Below are positions 33,171 to 45,533 of a stretch of DNA of 64,000 nt, piece after piece. The notes below the pieces were generated by a model, which made no database searches, was not told where the DNA came from, and saw only the letters and a program-made list of their open reading frames with translations. Each line of letters starts with the position of its first letter. Position 1 is the stretch's first letter. Source of the DNA: Toxotes chatareus. Its lineage: Eukaryota > Chordata > Actinopteri > Toxotidae. Location of the stretch: the NCBI GenBank assembly GCA_016801885.1, contig JAFBJY010001325.1, forward strand, positions 119,792 to 183,791, written 5' to 3'. The position numbers were made by a program, and so were the translations under genes.

Positions 33171-33212
33171 TGAGTGATGAAGAGCCGTCCTCACAACCTG
33201 ACACCTATGCCC

Positions 33213-33412
33213 GACACTAGGTGGCAGCACTTGGCTTGTGTGACATGCGCATTTCCCGTGAAGACGTGCTCGGTAATGGCCGCAAGCACGTTGAAAGCGG
33301 AAGAAAGCTTCTGGCTCTGTCATGTTAAGGTAAGCTGCTGCAAACTGGAAGATTTTATCGGTTTTTATTTAGTAAGTTCTTTAGGTCTTACGCCATATGC
33401 TTCATCTGTCGC
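33213..33412 (+). other. Orphan first exon with CTCF-like motif
   Basis: CTCF-like GACACTAGGTGGCAGC at 33213-33228, then a copy of exon 1 ending at 33329 before GTAAGCTGC. Against units B and E one G is lost in GCGGAAG, which alters the short ORF. Intron 1 stops at 33412 (CATCTGTCG), where the sequence jumps to CATAAACTGTTTTTCC, flank sequence equivalent to 17055. No exon 2 or later follows from this promoter. Confidence 0.65.
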
Positions 33413-36400
33413 CATAAACTGTTTTTCCTCACTATGGGTCAAGAGATCTTTCTTACAGATGTAGCATGAATAGATCAGTCTAGATTTCTGTCAGACAGAG
33501 CCAAATCACTGCTTTGCCTCAGCATGCCATGAGGGACAGTGGCATCAGATGGGCAGTCTTCATGGTCCAACAACAGTATGACAAGAATACAGGGCTGGTT
33601 AGTCCAGCTTCAGGTGCTATGGGACAGAAGACTTGCATAGAGACGCACAGTGGACCATTACCTTCATCAAGGTGGAAGAAGACTGACAAGGCTCAACAGG
33701 CTCCCTCTGCCAGTAGCAATTATACTGTCAATATCGCAAGATGGAGTGTATGAAGAATGTATAGAATTCATCAATTCAATAGCACATTATATATATATAC
33801 AGTAGTGGAAAAAAGTTTGGGACACCCTTCCAAATTTCGCACAATCTCAAACCCATCATGAAATATTTGCAGAAAATCTTTTGGGATTTCTGAGTGTGGC
33901 TGCATCAGACAGGCACCGACAAAACAAATCATTTTATTTATTGTTATCCAAAGAAAAAAAGCAAATCGTTCATGGTGTCACAATATCCAGTTCTCAACAT
34001 TATCCAGTTCAAAGTTAATAAATAGCAAGAATGTCTTTAAAACTGAGCAAAAAATAAATTAACCATCTGTAATTCATATTTATACTCCTGCCATTGTACG
34101 CAGTATCACTTTAATCTGTTTGGCATGTTCTCGAGCCTTTCACTGTTGAGGTAATCTTCTCCCATTCTTCTTCAATGACTGTTTTTAGATCTTTGATTCT
34201 TTGTAAACAGACCTTTGATAATCAACCAAAAAGGGTACCAATGGGGCTCATGTCTAGAGAGTTAGCTGGCCACTCTAAGACCTGGATATTGTGCTCCTGC
34301 AGCCATTCTACGCCAGCCTGGATGCGTGGCAAGGCATTATCTTGCCCAAACAGCACTTCCCACTTCCACTGTGCATCTTCAAGCCACAGCACTGGTATGT
34401 ATGTATATAACTTTTGGAGCTGCATTTACCATGCCTCATTCTTGTACCTAACGTACCTACTTGCCAATTTGGATGTTTCCTCAGTTTGGAGATTGCTGAT
34501 GTGGATTAAGAAAGATATTTTCCTAGTTAGACCTAAGAACTACAGCAACAGAAAATGAGGCAGAATGATGGAGATATCATTCTAACTACCTTTTATTACC
34601 CATCAATTCAATTATTCATTCATTATACAGCACCTTACAGAAAAGAGAGAAAAACTCTCTTTCTCACTGAAAAGAGAGAAAAAACTTTCTTTCTCTCAGA
34701 GACAAGAACTCTGAGAAGAAGCTCTACGGACTGAAGAGATAGAACAGCAGAGAAGTTGAAATAAAGCGAGAAAGGGCAGGTTCTTCTCGCTCTTCTCCTC
34801 TCTTTCGGTGGAGAAAGAGGTTAGCGTTACACAGTGGCAGTTCTACGTTGAATTACTCCAAATTAAGTTACTCAGAAATTAAGTAAATGTACTATATACA
34901 TAAAGTGGCAAAATATACACAATCACATAACAACAGCAGATAATAATGATATAGATAAAAACAATATAATTTCATTACTTTAGAATAATTTAAAAAATCA
35001 AAGAATAATACCAATAAAATATTAAAATAAATATTCTGATTAGCACAAATCCTTCATCACTAGAAATGAAACCACACTGCAGAAATCTAATTCTAACACT
35101 GTACTCAAGAGCAGCAAAAAACTAAAACTAAAACCTGAGCTTTCTGGCCTTCCTTGATGCAAAATCATCAATATTGTCATTATACGAAATCTGCTCCCTA
35201 TTGGATGATTGATACTGATATGACAGCAAGGCCAGTGAGTAGTAAACATGCCAAAAACCGCCACTGGCATTACAGAGGAAAACTGCTCTGTTTCTCATGG
35301 GGAGGCTAAAGGCCATACTCTCGCTAGCTCCTCCTCTCCATCCCGATAGAGACAGAAGAGGAAAAGCGTCTCGTCTCTCTATCTGTCTGGAGAGAGGGAA
35401 GCTCTCTGTGTGCTCGCTCTGCCTGACAGAGAGATGAGATCTGCTCTTCCTTTCTCTCTGCCAGAGAGGAGGAACAGGAAAACACAGAGAGGCAAAAACT
35501 CTAATGATGTATACGTATTTCCATTTCAATAAATTTCGTCAAATTTCAGTCTAATTTAAACCATCTCTCTCTGTGTTTCTCTCTCTCGCTCCCTAGGAGA
35601 AAGAGAGAGAGCAAAAACTCTGTGTTTCTCTCAGAGAGAGAGAGAGGGAAGGACAGAGTCTGGTGGCCGGTCATCTGTATTCATTCTCTGGATAATAACC
35701 TCACAGACGCTCAAAATGAGCCTGCGTTATCAGTAAGGATCCGCAGCGCCATTGAGATCAGAAAGCAACTGAATACCCCCAGCAAAGACGTTGTTAGCCT
35801 GAGACACCGGCGACGCACCCCCCACCAGAGGTGTCCCTCCTCAAACATTGAGTCAGTGGGAAAACCCTCATTTATATCATCTGGCTGCCGCCATGGTGAC
35901 GTCAAACCGTTGCCTGGGGATCAAAGGCAGGTGGGATGGTGACGTCGTGAGCCACACACTCCTCTGAGCTGCTGCTCTTTGGATCTTTTTGCTTTTGACT
36001 ACATTCACAGTTAAACTCTACAAGCATGCGGTAAATCCCAGCAAATTAACCAGGGGTGTTCTGATACATCAGTCAGATTGTTGGAAAATTCCAAAAGCGT
36101 CCAAGCAGTGGAAAGAATAAAAATGATCAAGTGCAACTCTACACTGATTTGAACATTTGTCATGTAACTAGAGCAATACTGTGGTTCATACATGATCATC
36201 CACAGCTTCAAGCTCACATTCATACCTGTCTGACAGATGCTCACGTGATTCATTGTGATCCACCATGTCTCCAGCTAAAATACTTTCCTTGAGTCTTATT
36301 CAAAATGTATTTTTGAAGACTCAACCATCTGTGCCAACAAGAATGAAGATAATTCTGAAAAAAACCTCAACAAACTCAGAGCAAGAACTTCATAAATACT

Positions 36401-37540
36401 TTATGCACATTAAAAACTATTCATTTCAGCAATTGTATCAACTGTCAATATCAGTTTCTTTTAACTAGTTATTGTAAATGAACACATATTTAGTAACATA
36501 TTCATTGTGGTCACAGTTATTTAATTTCAGAAATAAACCTATAAGCTTTAACAATGTGGCACCAAGGTTATTTCTATGAACTACTAAATCGAGTTTTGAA
36601 TTTTGAAGCTCCATAATAAGATCAACAGGATGCTTTGGTGAATTAATGTTTTCAGTGTCGCTAAAAATTGGTACAAGTACAGACACATAGGAAAGCAGAC
36701 ATTCCAATGAGCAGCAACATTCAATCATTCTGTATTTAGCAGCTGATTCAAAGCTAATGAAATGGGCTTGTAATTAATTACAAATTGGGAAAAACCTCTA
36801 TCAGTGTGTTCTTGAATTAATTTACAATAGAAATTTGCAAAACCAGATAAGGTATGAAAAAGAAACAACAACAAACTCAGAGCAAGAGCTTCTGTAAATA
36901 CCTTTATTGCGACTAAAAAGTGGATTCATTTGAGAATTATGTTAACCAGCAGAAAAGGTATGAAAGAATGGGAATCAAGCTTAATGAATAGCCTGAAGTG
37001 TTAAAAAATACACACATATATACAGTAGTATATATTAGGGATTTTATTCAAGCTTCATTTAACCAGGTAAGTCACTTTGCAGTGACAACCTGTACAGACA
37101 AAGACAAGGATCACAGTACAAATTCAATACATCAATCAAAATGACAGTGTAATATGTGCATATGTAAGTGAGTTTCATGGTAAATGACTAAAAACAAGTA
37201 CAAGGATCTTGGATTATGGACATAATGTATTCTTAAAAGAAGAATGGTATTAAAGGCTGGTTTGATCATGTAAGAGATTTCCAGTCGTTTGTGGCAGAAA
37301 ATTAGAAAAGAGAAGCAACCAGGAGATTGCAGGCTTGGAATGACAAGAGTTAATGAAGCTGCTGGAGCCAAGACTAGTAGAGTTCCTAGATGAAGCGTAG
37401 GTATGAATATTGTAAAATGTAAAGTTAAAAAAAAAAAAAACTTTTTAGAGATAAAGTAAAATTAAAGACATCAGCCTGAGAAAGTATGAGTGTTGAAGGA
37501 CGTCTCTGACAGCACCTATGCCGACACGGTGGCAGCCATA
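33413..37540. repeat. Indel-dense copy of the 3' flank
   Basis: Collinear with 17055-21440 but with many one- to ten-base gaps and substitutions spread evenly. It contains the truncated Tc1 (about 33795-34400, minus strand, FGQDNALPRIQ decayed), purine tracts (34635-34820, 35320-35660), the hAT MITE (34832-35266, duplications GCGTTACA/GCATTACA), the CRE segment, the direct repeats and the LINE 3' end (37020-37385). No coding capacity. Confidence 0.8.
34832..35266 (-). mobile_element. hAT MITE copy in the unit C flank
   Basis: Same element and same insertion site as 18568-19015: CAGTGGCAGTT at the left end and AACCGCCACTG at the right end, with diverged 8-bp flanks GCGTTACA and GCATTACA. The C-terminal relic FASRKARKLRF is still readable on the minus strand. 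Confidence 0.8.
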
Positions 37541-40500
37541 ACTATGTGTTGCTTGTTTCCCATGAAGGCGTGCTCATTAGTGGCCGCAAGCACGTTGAAA
37601 GCCAGGAAAAGCTTCTGGCTCTGTCATGTTATGGTAAGTTGCTGCAAACTGGAAGATTTTATCGGCTTTTTATTTGTAGGTCTTTGGGTCTTAAGCCCTT
37701 AAGCCCATCTGTAATGAAGGTTTCAGGTCAACGTATGTCTTCAGATTGCCAGATTCAAATACTCTAAGCAGCTGAAGTATTTTGAGTATTTATTTATTAT
37801 TTATTTTTGCTGGGGAGTCTCAGTCCCAACAGACACCACTAAGTTAGCATGTGTAGATGGCCGCGTTAGCTAGAGATAACATCATTAGCATTAAGTGTCC
37901 CACTTAACATTAAAGATTTACTGCAGCATCAATGGCTGTAGCACTTTATTGAATACAGGTTTGAAGATAAGATGTTTGTTGTTATGCTAATAGATGTTTG
38001 TGTGTCTCTGAAGGTACCCTGACTGGAAACCAAGTCTGCCAAGGTCAGCTGGACTCTTGTTCTTCTGTTCCAATAATGTGTTTTTTAGCTGTGAGCATGA
38101 GCAGGGAGGAATCACTCCTGTCAGTAGGCTGCTCAAAACATTTTGAATGAGGCCACACAAAAAATGCGTCCATTCAAATGCAGTAACAAAGCGGCTGACA
38201 CAGTGGCTGTTTTCTCTCTCTTAGTTATGTAAGCTTGTCACCCAGAATTCCAGTGTTTTGGACCCAAGCTCAGCCAATAGCTAACTATGTCTACATTAAT
38301 TTCTTCAGCCTAAAACCAACCAAAGACTAATGCTGTTGCTTTATAGTGTACCAGGCCTCCTCCAGCCAAGAAGAAGAAGAAAATAGCCACTCCAGCCTCT
38401 CTGGGTTCGGGCTCATGTTTCAGATGGTCTGTTTTATCTGACAGGCATTCCTGACCACGCTCAGAGCAGGTAGTTACTGACTTGGATTCTTGCCTTGGCA
38501 AGATCAATAACGTGATCCCTCATGTCAGTGCTCTCAGAAGAAGAAGAGAGTGAAAGAGCCAAGGACAGAAGGTACGTCTAAGAGTATCTACACATGTCTC
38601 ATATGCTTCTACAAAAAATTTCACTTTGAGATTTGATGTTCCAGAGCAGTTTCAAACAGATAATAAATGAAAAAAACAGAAGAAAATGAAGTGTAGTCAG
38701 TGTTACAGTTTGCTCATGTTGTGAATATTACAGGCAAAAAGAAGAACAGGTTTCCAGTAATCAGTCCATTTCTTGAAAACAGAGATGCTTATTTTCTGTT
38801 CCTGTTGTATTAAAATGTGCAAATTAACATTTTTCTCTAAGTGTTTTACAAGAAAGATAGTGGCTGTTCATCTATCGCTCTTCTGATCAACAAAACAGTG
38901 GCTGTGGATATTTTAGCCTATTGCAGGTTTCCTGCTTCTACTTTGCCTGGCGCCATCATGGTTCTGTCTTTCCCACGTCATCCCTTTGTCTCCTCCTTGC
39001 TGCAGGCACATCTGTATGCATAATTGAAGGCTGAAGGCGCTCAGGCTGCTTCACTCACAAATCTCTCCATAAAGACCAGAAATCACTGCTTCCCAACAGC
39101 CAAGGTACCATGTGGAAAACTTTGCAGCTGGCACTGAAAGGCATGTTCACTTTAAACCCTTTCAATCATAGAAAACATAAAGCTACAAAATGCTGAAGTT
39201 TGTTTCTGTCTAATCTGATTATGATTCAGAAACCATCTCGCCACACAAAATTAGTTTCCAGTTCCTTTTTTTTTATTATTATTTTGATGTTTGAAGTCTC
39301 ATTTCTGTTTGATTTCTTCAGAAACCTGAAATTTGATCTCTGAGCACCAACAACAGGTCTACAGTTATCATCTTCGTTCTTGCCCCAACATATTTGTTAC
39401 TCAACACTGCCCATTCAAACCTGCACTCAGATATGATTATTTCATTTTAGCAAACCTGCTTCAAGACAGGAGAAGGTCCTGCCGAGGAAGACTCAGGTAG
39501 GACAACAAAACACCCGCCACTGCTAGTCTGCAGAAATTGGTGCTAATATGCTCCATCTATCACTGTCAACAAATACTCAGTATATCTAGTTAAAATCACA
39601 GTCTATTAACTATACATGATCACATGGAATAAGCTGTGGCTTAGTCACGTATAGTCTGGTTTGTGATGTCTTGCTTTTTTGCTGACGTAGTTGTAGTGTG
39701 TGAAAACATACTAAGGTGTAGCATCTTTATCTACTCCTGCGGAGCTGAGGCTGAGCACAAGACGTCTGATGAATTACAGTTTGTTACTTCCCATCACATT
39801 TTCTTGTGTTCCTTTGATACCCAAAATCTTCAGGTCATTCCCTCATCAGTCCTGACAAATTTTATATTTTGAGGAAATGTATTAAAAAGGAAAAGCTAAT
39901 TCAGCTAAATGTCACCTTTAAATTCACTTGTTGTAATGTCTCCTACAGAGAAGGCATGGTGTTGATCACAGGACTTCCTGAGGCAGCTACTCAAGTGACA
40001 TCATCAAGCTGATCCAGCCCTTTGTACGCCTCGGACCTCATCCTGTGAAACAAATGGGAAAGGTTGGTGTGATCCACACCAGGAGGAAGGAGAAAACACC
40101 TGGACACCAGTAATACATGTAGCCATACTGGCTGCTTCTGTCCTTAAGCTTAAACTACCTCCTGGCTCAGTGGGACTGCTTTGTGGACCAGTCTACACTC
40201 AATCATCCGCAGATGCCTAGTTTCTGGATTTGACCTGTTATGGTTCGTCTTCCTACAACACCGTGTTAAAACATCCTTATTGTATGTTGGTTCTTGTGTC
40301 AGTGGCAGACACTGAGATTGCTCAGAGATGGTGATCACTCCTTGTCCCCACCAAGATTAAAGACTGAGCTGAAGATAATCCATGTCAAACAGCGTGTTGG
40401 CCTCAGCACACCCGGTGAGGCCTCATCATTCACCCACATCCTTTACAGGACACTCATCATCTTTGTCTCCTCTGCTTCATTCTATCTTAAATATCACTCC

Positions 40501-41978
40501 TTTGTGTGCTTATGCTCATCTTGTGCTTGGTACAGCATTTCTAGTTGTTTGGAACCTTGAGCAGTAACCTTTGATTAACACTAAAACCTCTTTACACAGG
40601 TGGCTCTACAATCTGCTGAGTGGGTCAGTGGAGCCATTAGTGAGTATTTCTACAATGAATGTTCTATGCACTTCATCTTGTTGTTGCTTGATGCCAACAG
40701 GACGGTGCCACGTTAATAAGCTGCTGGAATACACCAAGGGACAAGTAGATGATCCAAATGTACATTGCATAAGCTCTTTAAAGTAATAAACCTAAATCAG
40801 GCTAGAAGGGTCTTACTGTCAAACTGCAGCAGTAAGGTATTCGGTTATCCATATCTACATTGTAGATGTGGATAAACAGGGACAGTCCTGTAAGCAATGA
40901 AATCTGTAGCAACTTTACAATAGTTTTCTTAGAAAAAGTACATTAGAAATAAAGAAACAGTATTTTCATGGGTATAGTAATCTTGCAGAAACCTCATTTA
41001 CTGATGATAATGAATATGTCTTTCCTCATGTATGCTACTGCTTTAGTCATCCTATCAGCATGATCCACTAATTATCCATTGGATAATCCAGTGATTGTAT
41101 GTCCTTTTGTGTCACTCCAGGAAATGCATTCAGTGGGCTCAGAGCAGGCTCTTGGTGATCAATGTGTCCCCAACATGCCTCTGGCTCCTCTGAGCTCAAA
41201 ACTGGTGCCAACACAGGTACCGTCATCAAGACCCTCATGCTCCAACAACATGGTGAGGGGCTGTTTGTCTGTGCAGCTGCAGACATGCTAATCCACTTGA
41301 GATCTCAGCCACCCTGTCCTGAATATCCGTGTCTCTTTTGGCTCTGTCCTGGGCTGAAAATCCAAATCACATCTGCTCTTTATCCTGTAAGACATGCAAC
41401 ATACTGTTGATGTGATGTTGTGCCTCTTCTGCTTAGGTCATTTGGCAGGATGTGACTGCTGTCCATGGCATTCTCTGTTATTTACAAGCGCTTTGAACAT
41501 TCCATTGTCATCCAGAACAACCCCCTGTTCTTCTCCCCTGACCCGGACCTTAGGCCTTTGCAGACAAAAGTCATCCTACGTACCTTAGGTGTCTGGTCAG
41601 TAATTGATTGAGTGCTTGCTCATTATTCAGTTAGACGCCTTTCTTATCTGCTGGCATGATGTCCTGCTCTGGCGACGTCAGCTCCGGCATAATGTTTCAT
41701 GTCACCTTCAATAAACTCTTTATGTCTGCTCATAGGATGCACCTGCTAGCAGCAAAAGCAATGACAGCAGCAGCTGCGGAGAGAGGAGGCTGTCTGTAGA
41801 AGTCAACCTTGCCTCCTTTGGAGAGGTGGAAAAAAATTCTTCTAGGACAGACCAGAAGATGAAAACACAGAGAGAGCGGCTGGTGAAGTCCAAGCTTTGG
41901 GAAAAGCAAAGACAGCATCCAAGCCATGAGCCTAGCGCTGCTGTTCCCACTCTTCAGCTACAGGCATAAGCAGAAGCA
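37541..41978 (+). pseudogene. znf638: Unit C: indel-ridden ZNF638-like copy, exons 1-11
   Basis: Alignable exons: 1 (to 37633, ATG lost), 3 (about 38348-38571), 4 (about 39007-39104), 5 pieces (39323, 39450, 39740), 6 (about 39950-40061), 7 (about 40289-40411), 8 (about 40600-40640), 9 (about 41123-41251), 10 (about 41439-41590) and 11 (from 41737, ending abruptly at 41978). Nearly every exon has frameshifts; exon 6, for example, reads TTTGTACGCCTCGG for TTTGACACGCCCTCGG. It shares with unit B the deletion of the Ser-rich exons. RRM order is recognisable but nothing is translatable. Confidence 0.75.
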
Positions 41979-42858
41979 GTCTCTCTAATTTTAAAACGAA
42001 GCTTAAAACCTTCTTGTTTGATAAAGCATAATTAGTTGTAGTTACAGTCCTAGTTATTTATTAAACTTATAGTTAGTCACAATTATCTCTATAGACACTG
42101 TTACAGTTAAGGATATAGCCCTTAGTAGGGCTGGCTCAGGCAACTGAATCATCCCCTAGTTATGCTGCTATAGGCCCTAGGCTGCTGGGGACATCCCATG
42201 ATTTACTGCACTTCTTCTTCTTTCTCTTTCTCTCCTCAGACCCACTCTCAAATCTATTAGCCTTTATTACATGTCATTAACTCTGTGTCCTCTCTGTCCC
42301 GTAGTCCTGTGTTTGTTTCTCTCTGGTCTCTCTTTCTCTGTACCTTACTGCAGGTACCTCTGGCTCCGGAGCTGCATGTCCTATGGTCCTGGCTCCACCC
42401 ACCTGCTGCTGTTTATTGTTTACAATGATCTATTTCTAACATGTTTAATGTTCCGTTCTGCTACAGATAAATATTTGATTAATATTCTTTGCAAACTGTA
42501 ATGTAAATAATTACCAGTCATGACAGCTTTTGCCTCCGTGCTCTGTTTCATAATTCTAATCTGCTGAGCACACATTATCAATAACTGTTCACTAACTGTA
42601 ATGTAAATACTGACCCACATTGTCTGTATTATGCTGCATGTCTTTCTCCCCTCTCCTCCATTCTAGCTGTCCTATCTTCCTCCTTTTCCTCCTTTCACCC
42701 AGCCCGGCCATCGGCAGGGAGGGTCCCCATCTGAGCCAGGTTCTGCTCAAGGTTTCTTCCTGTTAAAGGGAGTTTTCCTTGCCACTGTCGCCTTAAGTGC
42801 TTGCTCTGGGGTCAGGCTCTGGGTCTCTGTAAAAGCGCTTTGAGACAATTTTGATTGT
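41979..42858 (+). mobile_element. Second copy of the LINE 3' end, fused to exon 11
   Basis: Nearly identical to 26651-27526 in unit B (TCTCTCTAATTTTAAAACG onward) but it begins right at the broken exon 11 after GAAGCAG and ends at TTTTGATTGTG without the GCGCTATATAAA end and TTGAA tail. Unlike the adjoining 33.4-42.0 kb block it has few indels. Confidence 0.85.
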
Positions 42859-42864
42859 GGAAAT

Positions 42865-43790
42865 ATGAGAGATAACACATACCTACAGGTGCCTAAGGAC
42901 ATGAAGCATGACTTCCTTCAAAACTTTGCTGAGACCATTTACAGCTTCAAGTCATTTCCCACTGATGAACACTTTCAGGCCGTTGCAACTGCACTCATTC
43001 AAAAACACCCATGCCTCAAAGAACCAGGCTCATCCACTGGATGCAATGGATGGAGGAATAGCCTCAAGTACAAAATGGACAACTATCGAGCAAACTGCGT
43101 CCAGCTGCTTGTCAACTTGTGGTCTGAAGTCACAGAAGAAGAAAAGCCCAGCACCTAAGAGAAGTGGCAAAAGACCCAAATGATGTCAACTCAATTTTAT
43201 TCCTAGTTTTCCTGATGGTGAACATGAATCCAGCATGGAGTCCAAACCTTATTGTCACCAAGCACTCAGTAGACTTGCTGTCATGTTCATTGTGGAACAC
43301 TAGTTCCACAGTGTGCAGTGTGAGCCAGTGTTCCTTCTTCTTTGTATGTCCACATTCACTGGATCTTAAATCTTAACTTATACAACTTTTCCTTTATATT
43401 GTGGCAGAGTTCAAAACACAATTCCTCAAAGAACTTCACGTAATGCACTCCTCGTTTCTTTGACATTTTCAAGTCCAAGGGGGACGTGCCGCCACAAACT
43501 TCAGGAGCATCTTCAGCAAGTCGCACCTCAGGTAGCTTTTCTCACACACACAGTAGAAAAACATTTTCATTATTTGGACAGTAAACTTGTGCAGCTGCAT
43601 TGTGTACACACAGCTGTTAACTGTCTCCCCTTCACCATTTTGGACTCATCTTTATTTCCTTTTTTTTCACAGTACTCATGTTACTGTAAATCCAACAGCA
43701 GTCCTCCAGGGCTTCCTGTCATCCTTGGAGATGACAATGCACACTTTAAACACATGCTTTGGAACTTGTCTGTAGTCCCTATTATTCAAT
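42865..43790 (+). pseudogene. Fragment of a SAMD3-like gene
   Basis: The first open piece (42865-43158) reads TYLQVPKDMKHDFLQNFAET, then FPTDEHFQAVATALIQKHPC, LKEPGSSTGCNGWRNSLKYK and MDNYRANCVQL, matching my memory of fish sterile alpha motif domain-containing protein 3-like proteins. A later piece (43674-43780) reads VTVNPTAVLQGFLSS with a frameshift into LPVILGDDNAHFKHM, like the C-terminus of that family. The pieces are apparently separated by intron sequence, so this is a DNA-level copy and not a processed one. No SAM domain itself is present. Confidence 0.55.
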
Positions 43791-43848
43791 TCAGCACCAC
43801 AGTATTGTGTCTCTTCCACTTAGCCTCAATCATTGCTGCTTTATTTAC

Positions 43849-44345
43849 AGTACCAGTCAAAAGTTTGGACACAGCTTCTCATTCACTGTTTTTTCTTTAT
43901 GTGAGGAGGTGTGATGGTGTGGGGTGCTTGCTGCTACACCTTGCTCATTTATTGCAAATTCAGCCACACTTAACCAGCATAGCTACTCACAGCATTCTGC
44001 AGCCACGTGCCATCCCATCTGCTTGCGCTTAGCTGGACCATCATTTGTTTTTCATCAGGACACGACCCCAAACACAATCTCCAGGCTGTGTGAGGGCTAT
44101 TTCACCAAGAAGGAGAGTGATGGAGTGCTGCATCAGACCATCTGGCCCACAGTCACCTCACTCCACCCAATTCAGATGATTTGGGATCAATGGAGCGAGA
44201 CCGAAGGGAACAGCCAACAAGTGCTCAGCACTCCTGGGGAACCCTTCAAGACTGTTGAAAACTCATTCCAGGTGACTACTCCCGTCAAATCTGGGTGAGA
44301 GGAATGCTGACAGTGTGCAAAGCTGTCATCAGAAAAGCAAAAAGG
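43849..44345 (+). mobile_element. Decayed Tc1-like element
   Basis: The terminus-like ACCAGTCAAAAGTTTGGACA at 43852 is the common fish Tc1 end. Plus-strand transposase pieces: GVGCLLLH, FHQDTTPNTISRLC, GYFTKKESDGVLHQTIWP, HPIQMIWDQ and VCKAVIRKAKRRLLQ. The second Asp (QD) persists, but the expected Glu of NPIE is Gln (HPIQ), so it is catalytically dead. The N-terminal DNA-binding half is deleted. Confidence 0.75.
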
Positions 44346-44359
44346 AGGCTGCTTCAGGC

Positions 44360-44413
44360 ACCTCTATAGCAAAGCTATAGAGGTACCTAGTGTGCAATGC
44401 AAAGCATGCACAC
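44360..44413. repeat. Two adjacent hairpins; first followed by CTAG
   Basis: ACCTCTATAGC-AAA-GCTATAGAGGT (44360-44384) is a perfect 11-bp stem with a 3-nt loop, followed by ACCTAG and T. A second hairpin GTGCAATGC-AAA-GCATGCAC (44392-44411) has a one-base bulge. The loops are the same. A hairpin then CTAG before T resembles a Helitron 3' end, although the spacing is shorter than usual. Confidence 0.7.
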
Positions 44414-45490
44414 TCTTGTTCTTCCTGTTCATCTTCTTCTTACTTCTTCTTCCTTCCCGATTTTCGGTTCAGAATCTCGTCCCACACCGCTGAGCGCACA
44501 TCAACAAATGATACATCAAAACGCGGCTCGATCTAACTCGCTATGCTTGTATTTTGTTCTCCAGAATATTCACGTTTCGCAAAGTTATTCGCAAAAACTG
44601 CGAAAAAATTTCCCATAGAGAATGAATGGGAAAAGTTCAAAAAGTCGCAAATTATGAATGAATTCTCCCCCTATTTCAAACATCTACTGCTCTGGCATAC
44701 TTTCACCTAGAAACACCATTCAAACTGTAAAATGTAGACACAAGTCTTGTGTATTCGGGGTGTATTCAACTTTTTCAAAAGTTGTGTAGTTTTTGAACTG
44801 TGAGCCCTAATTGATCAGCAGTGAATTTGGAAAAAATCAGGGTTTACAATGAGTGTGTATTATGGAATGTTCCGGCTAGAGTGGGAGGTTAGAGGAGAGG
44901 CTTTAAAAAACTCTCTGAAATTTTTTCTTTACACGACGACTACGGCCACAAATTTTACTGTAGAGCAGTGAAATTCTCCAAAGTTGTAGCCACACTTGTC
45001 CTCTCTCTCACAATGTGTTAATTTTTTCTGTAGGATTTACGGTTTTTCTTTGGCGTGCTTTTAAGCGACAAGAGGAGCTCTCAACTGCTCCATTGACTCC
45101 AATGTTAATTGAGCAGAGGATTTTGGAGAAAAGCAGAAAATCCCCTTTTTTAAAACTTGCTGTAAAATCCACATTTTAGACAGTAGGACCATAAAAAATA
45201 GATTCAGGTCTTCCTTAAAGTCTTGTCTCTTTGACGGTGCCGTTTGTTTAGTGATACCATGTTTTGTTTTTCCATGAATAGCAGTTGTTCGGCAGGCCCG
45301 ATTTGGCCGAAAAATGAGCTCGTCAGAGCACCTGTGAGCTGCCTCAGCGGAGGGAAAGCTCATCCCCATGGCAACCGTGTGACTGCAAGACTTGTGGCTC
45401 TCTCCCTGTAACAACTCTATGTATCTCTGTCTTTGTAATTAAAACTATAGCAGAATCTAGGGGTCAAAGGGGCCTGTGCGTAGCACAGCC
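44414..45490. repeat. Unclassified repeat-like block between hairpins
   Basis: About 1.1 kb of AT-rich, apparently non-coding sequence with T/A runs and a 117-codon minus-strand frame (45414-45061) that looks fortuitous. It is bounded by the hairpins at 44360-44413 and by CTGTGC-GTA-GCACAG at 45474-45488. I do not recognise the family; a non-autonomous DNA element is likely. Confidence 0.4.
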
Positions 45491-45501
45491 TTTTTGACAA
45501 A

Positions 45502-45502
45502 G

Positions 45503-45531
<29 letters not shown>
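45502..45531. repeat. (CA)n microsatellite
   Basis: Pure CA dinucleotide run between two short hairpins. Confidence 0.95.

Positions 45532-45533
<2 letters not shown>

Noticed and set aside
43460..44032. 190-codon plus-strand frame as a single gene
   Set aside because: It runs across the SAMD3-like tail, intergenic sequence and a Tc1 terminus in mixed frames; only the pieces have homology.
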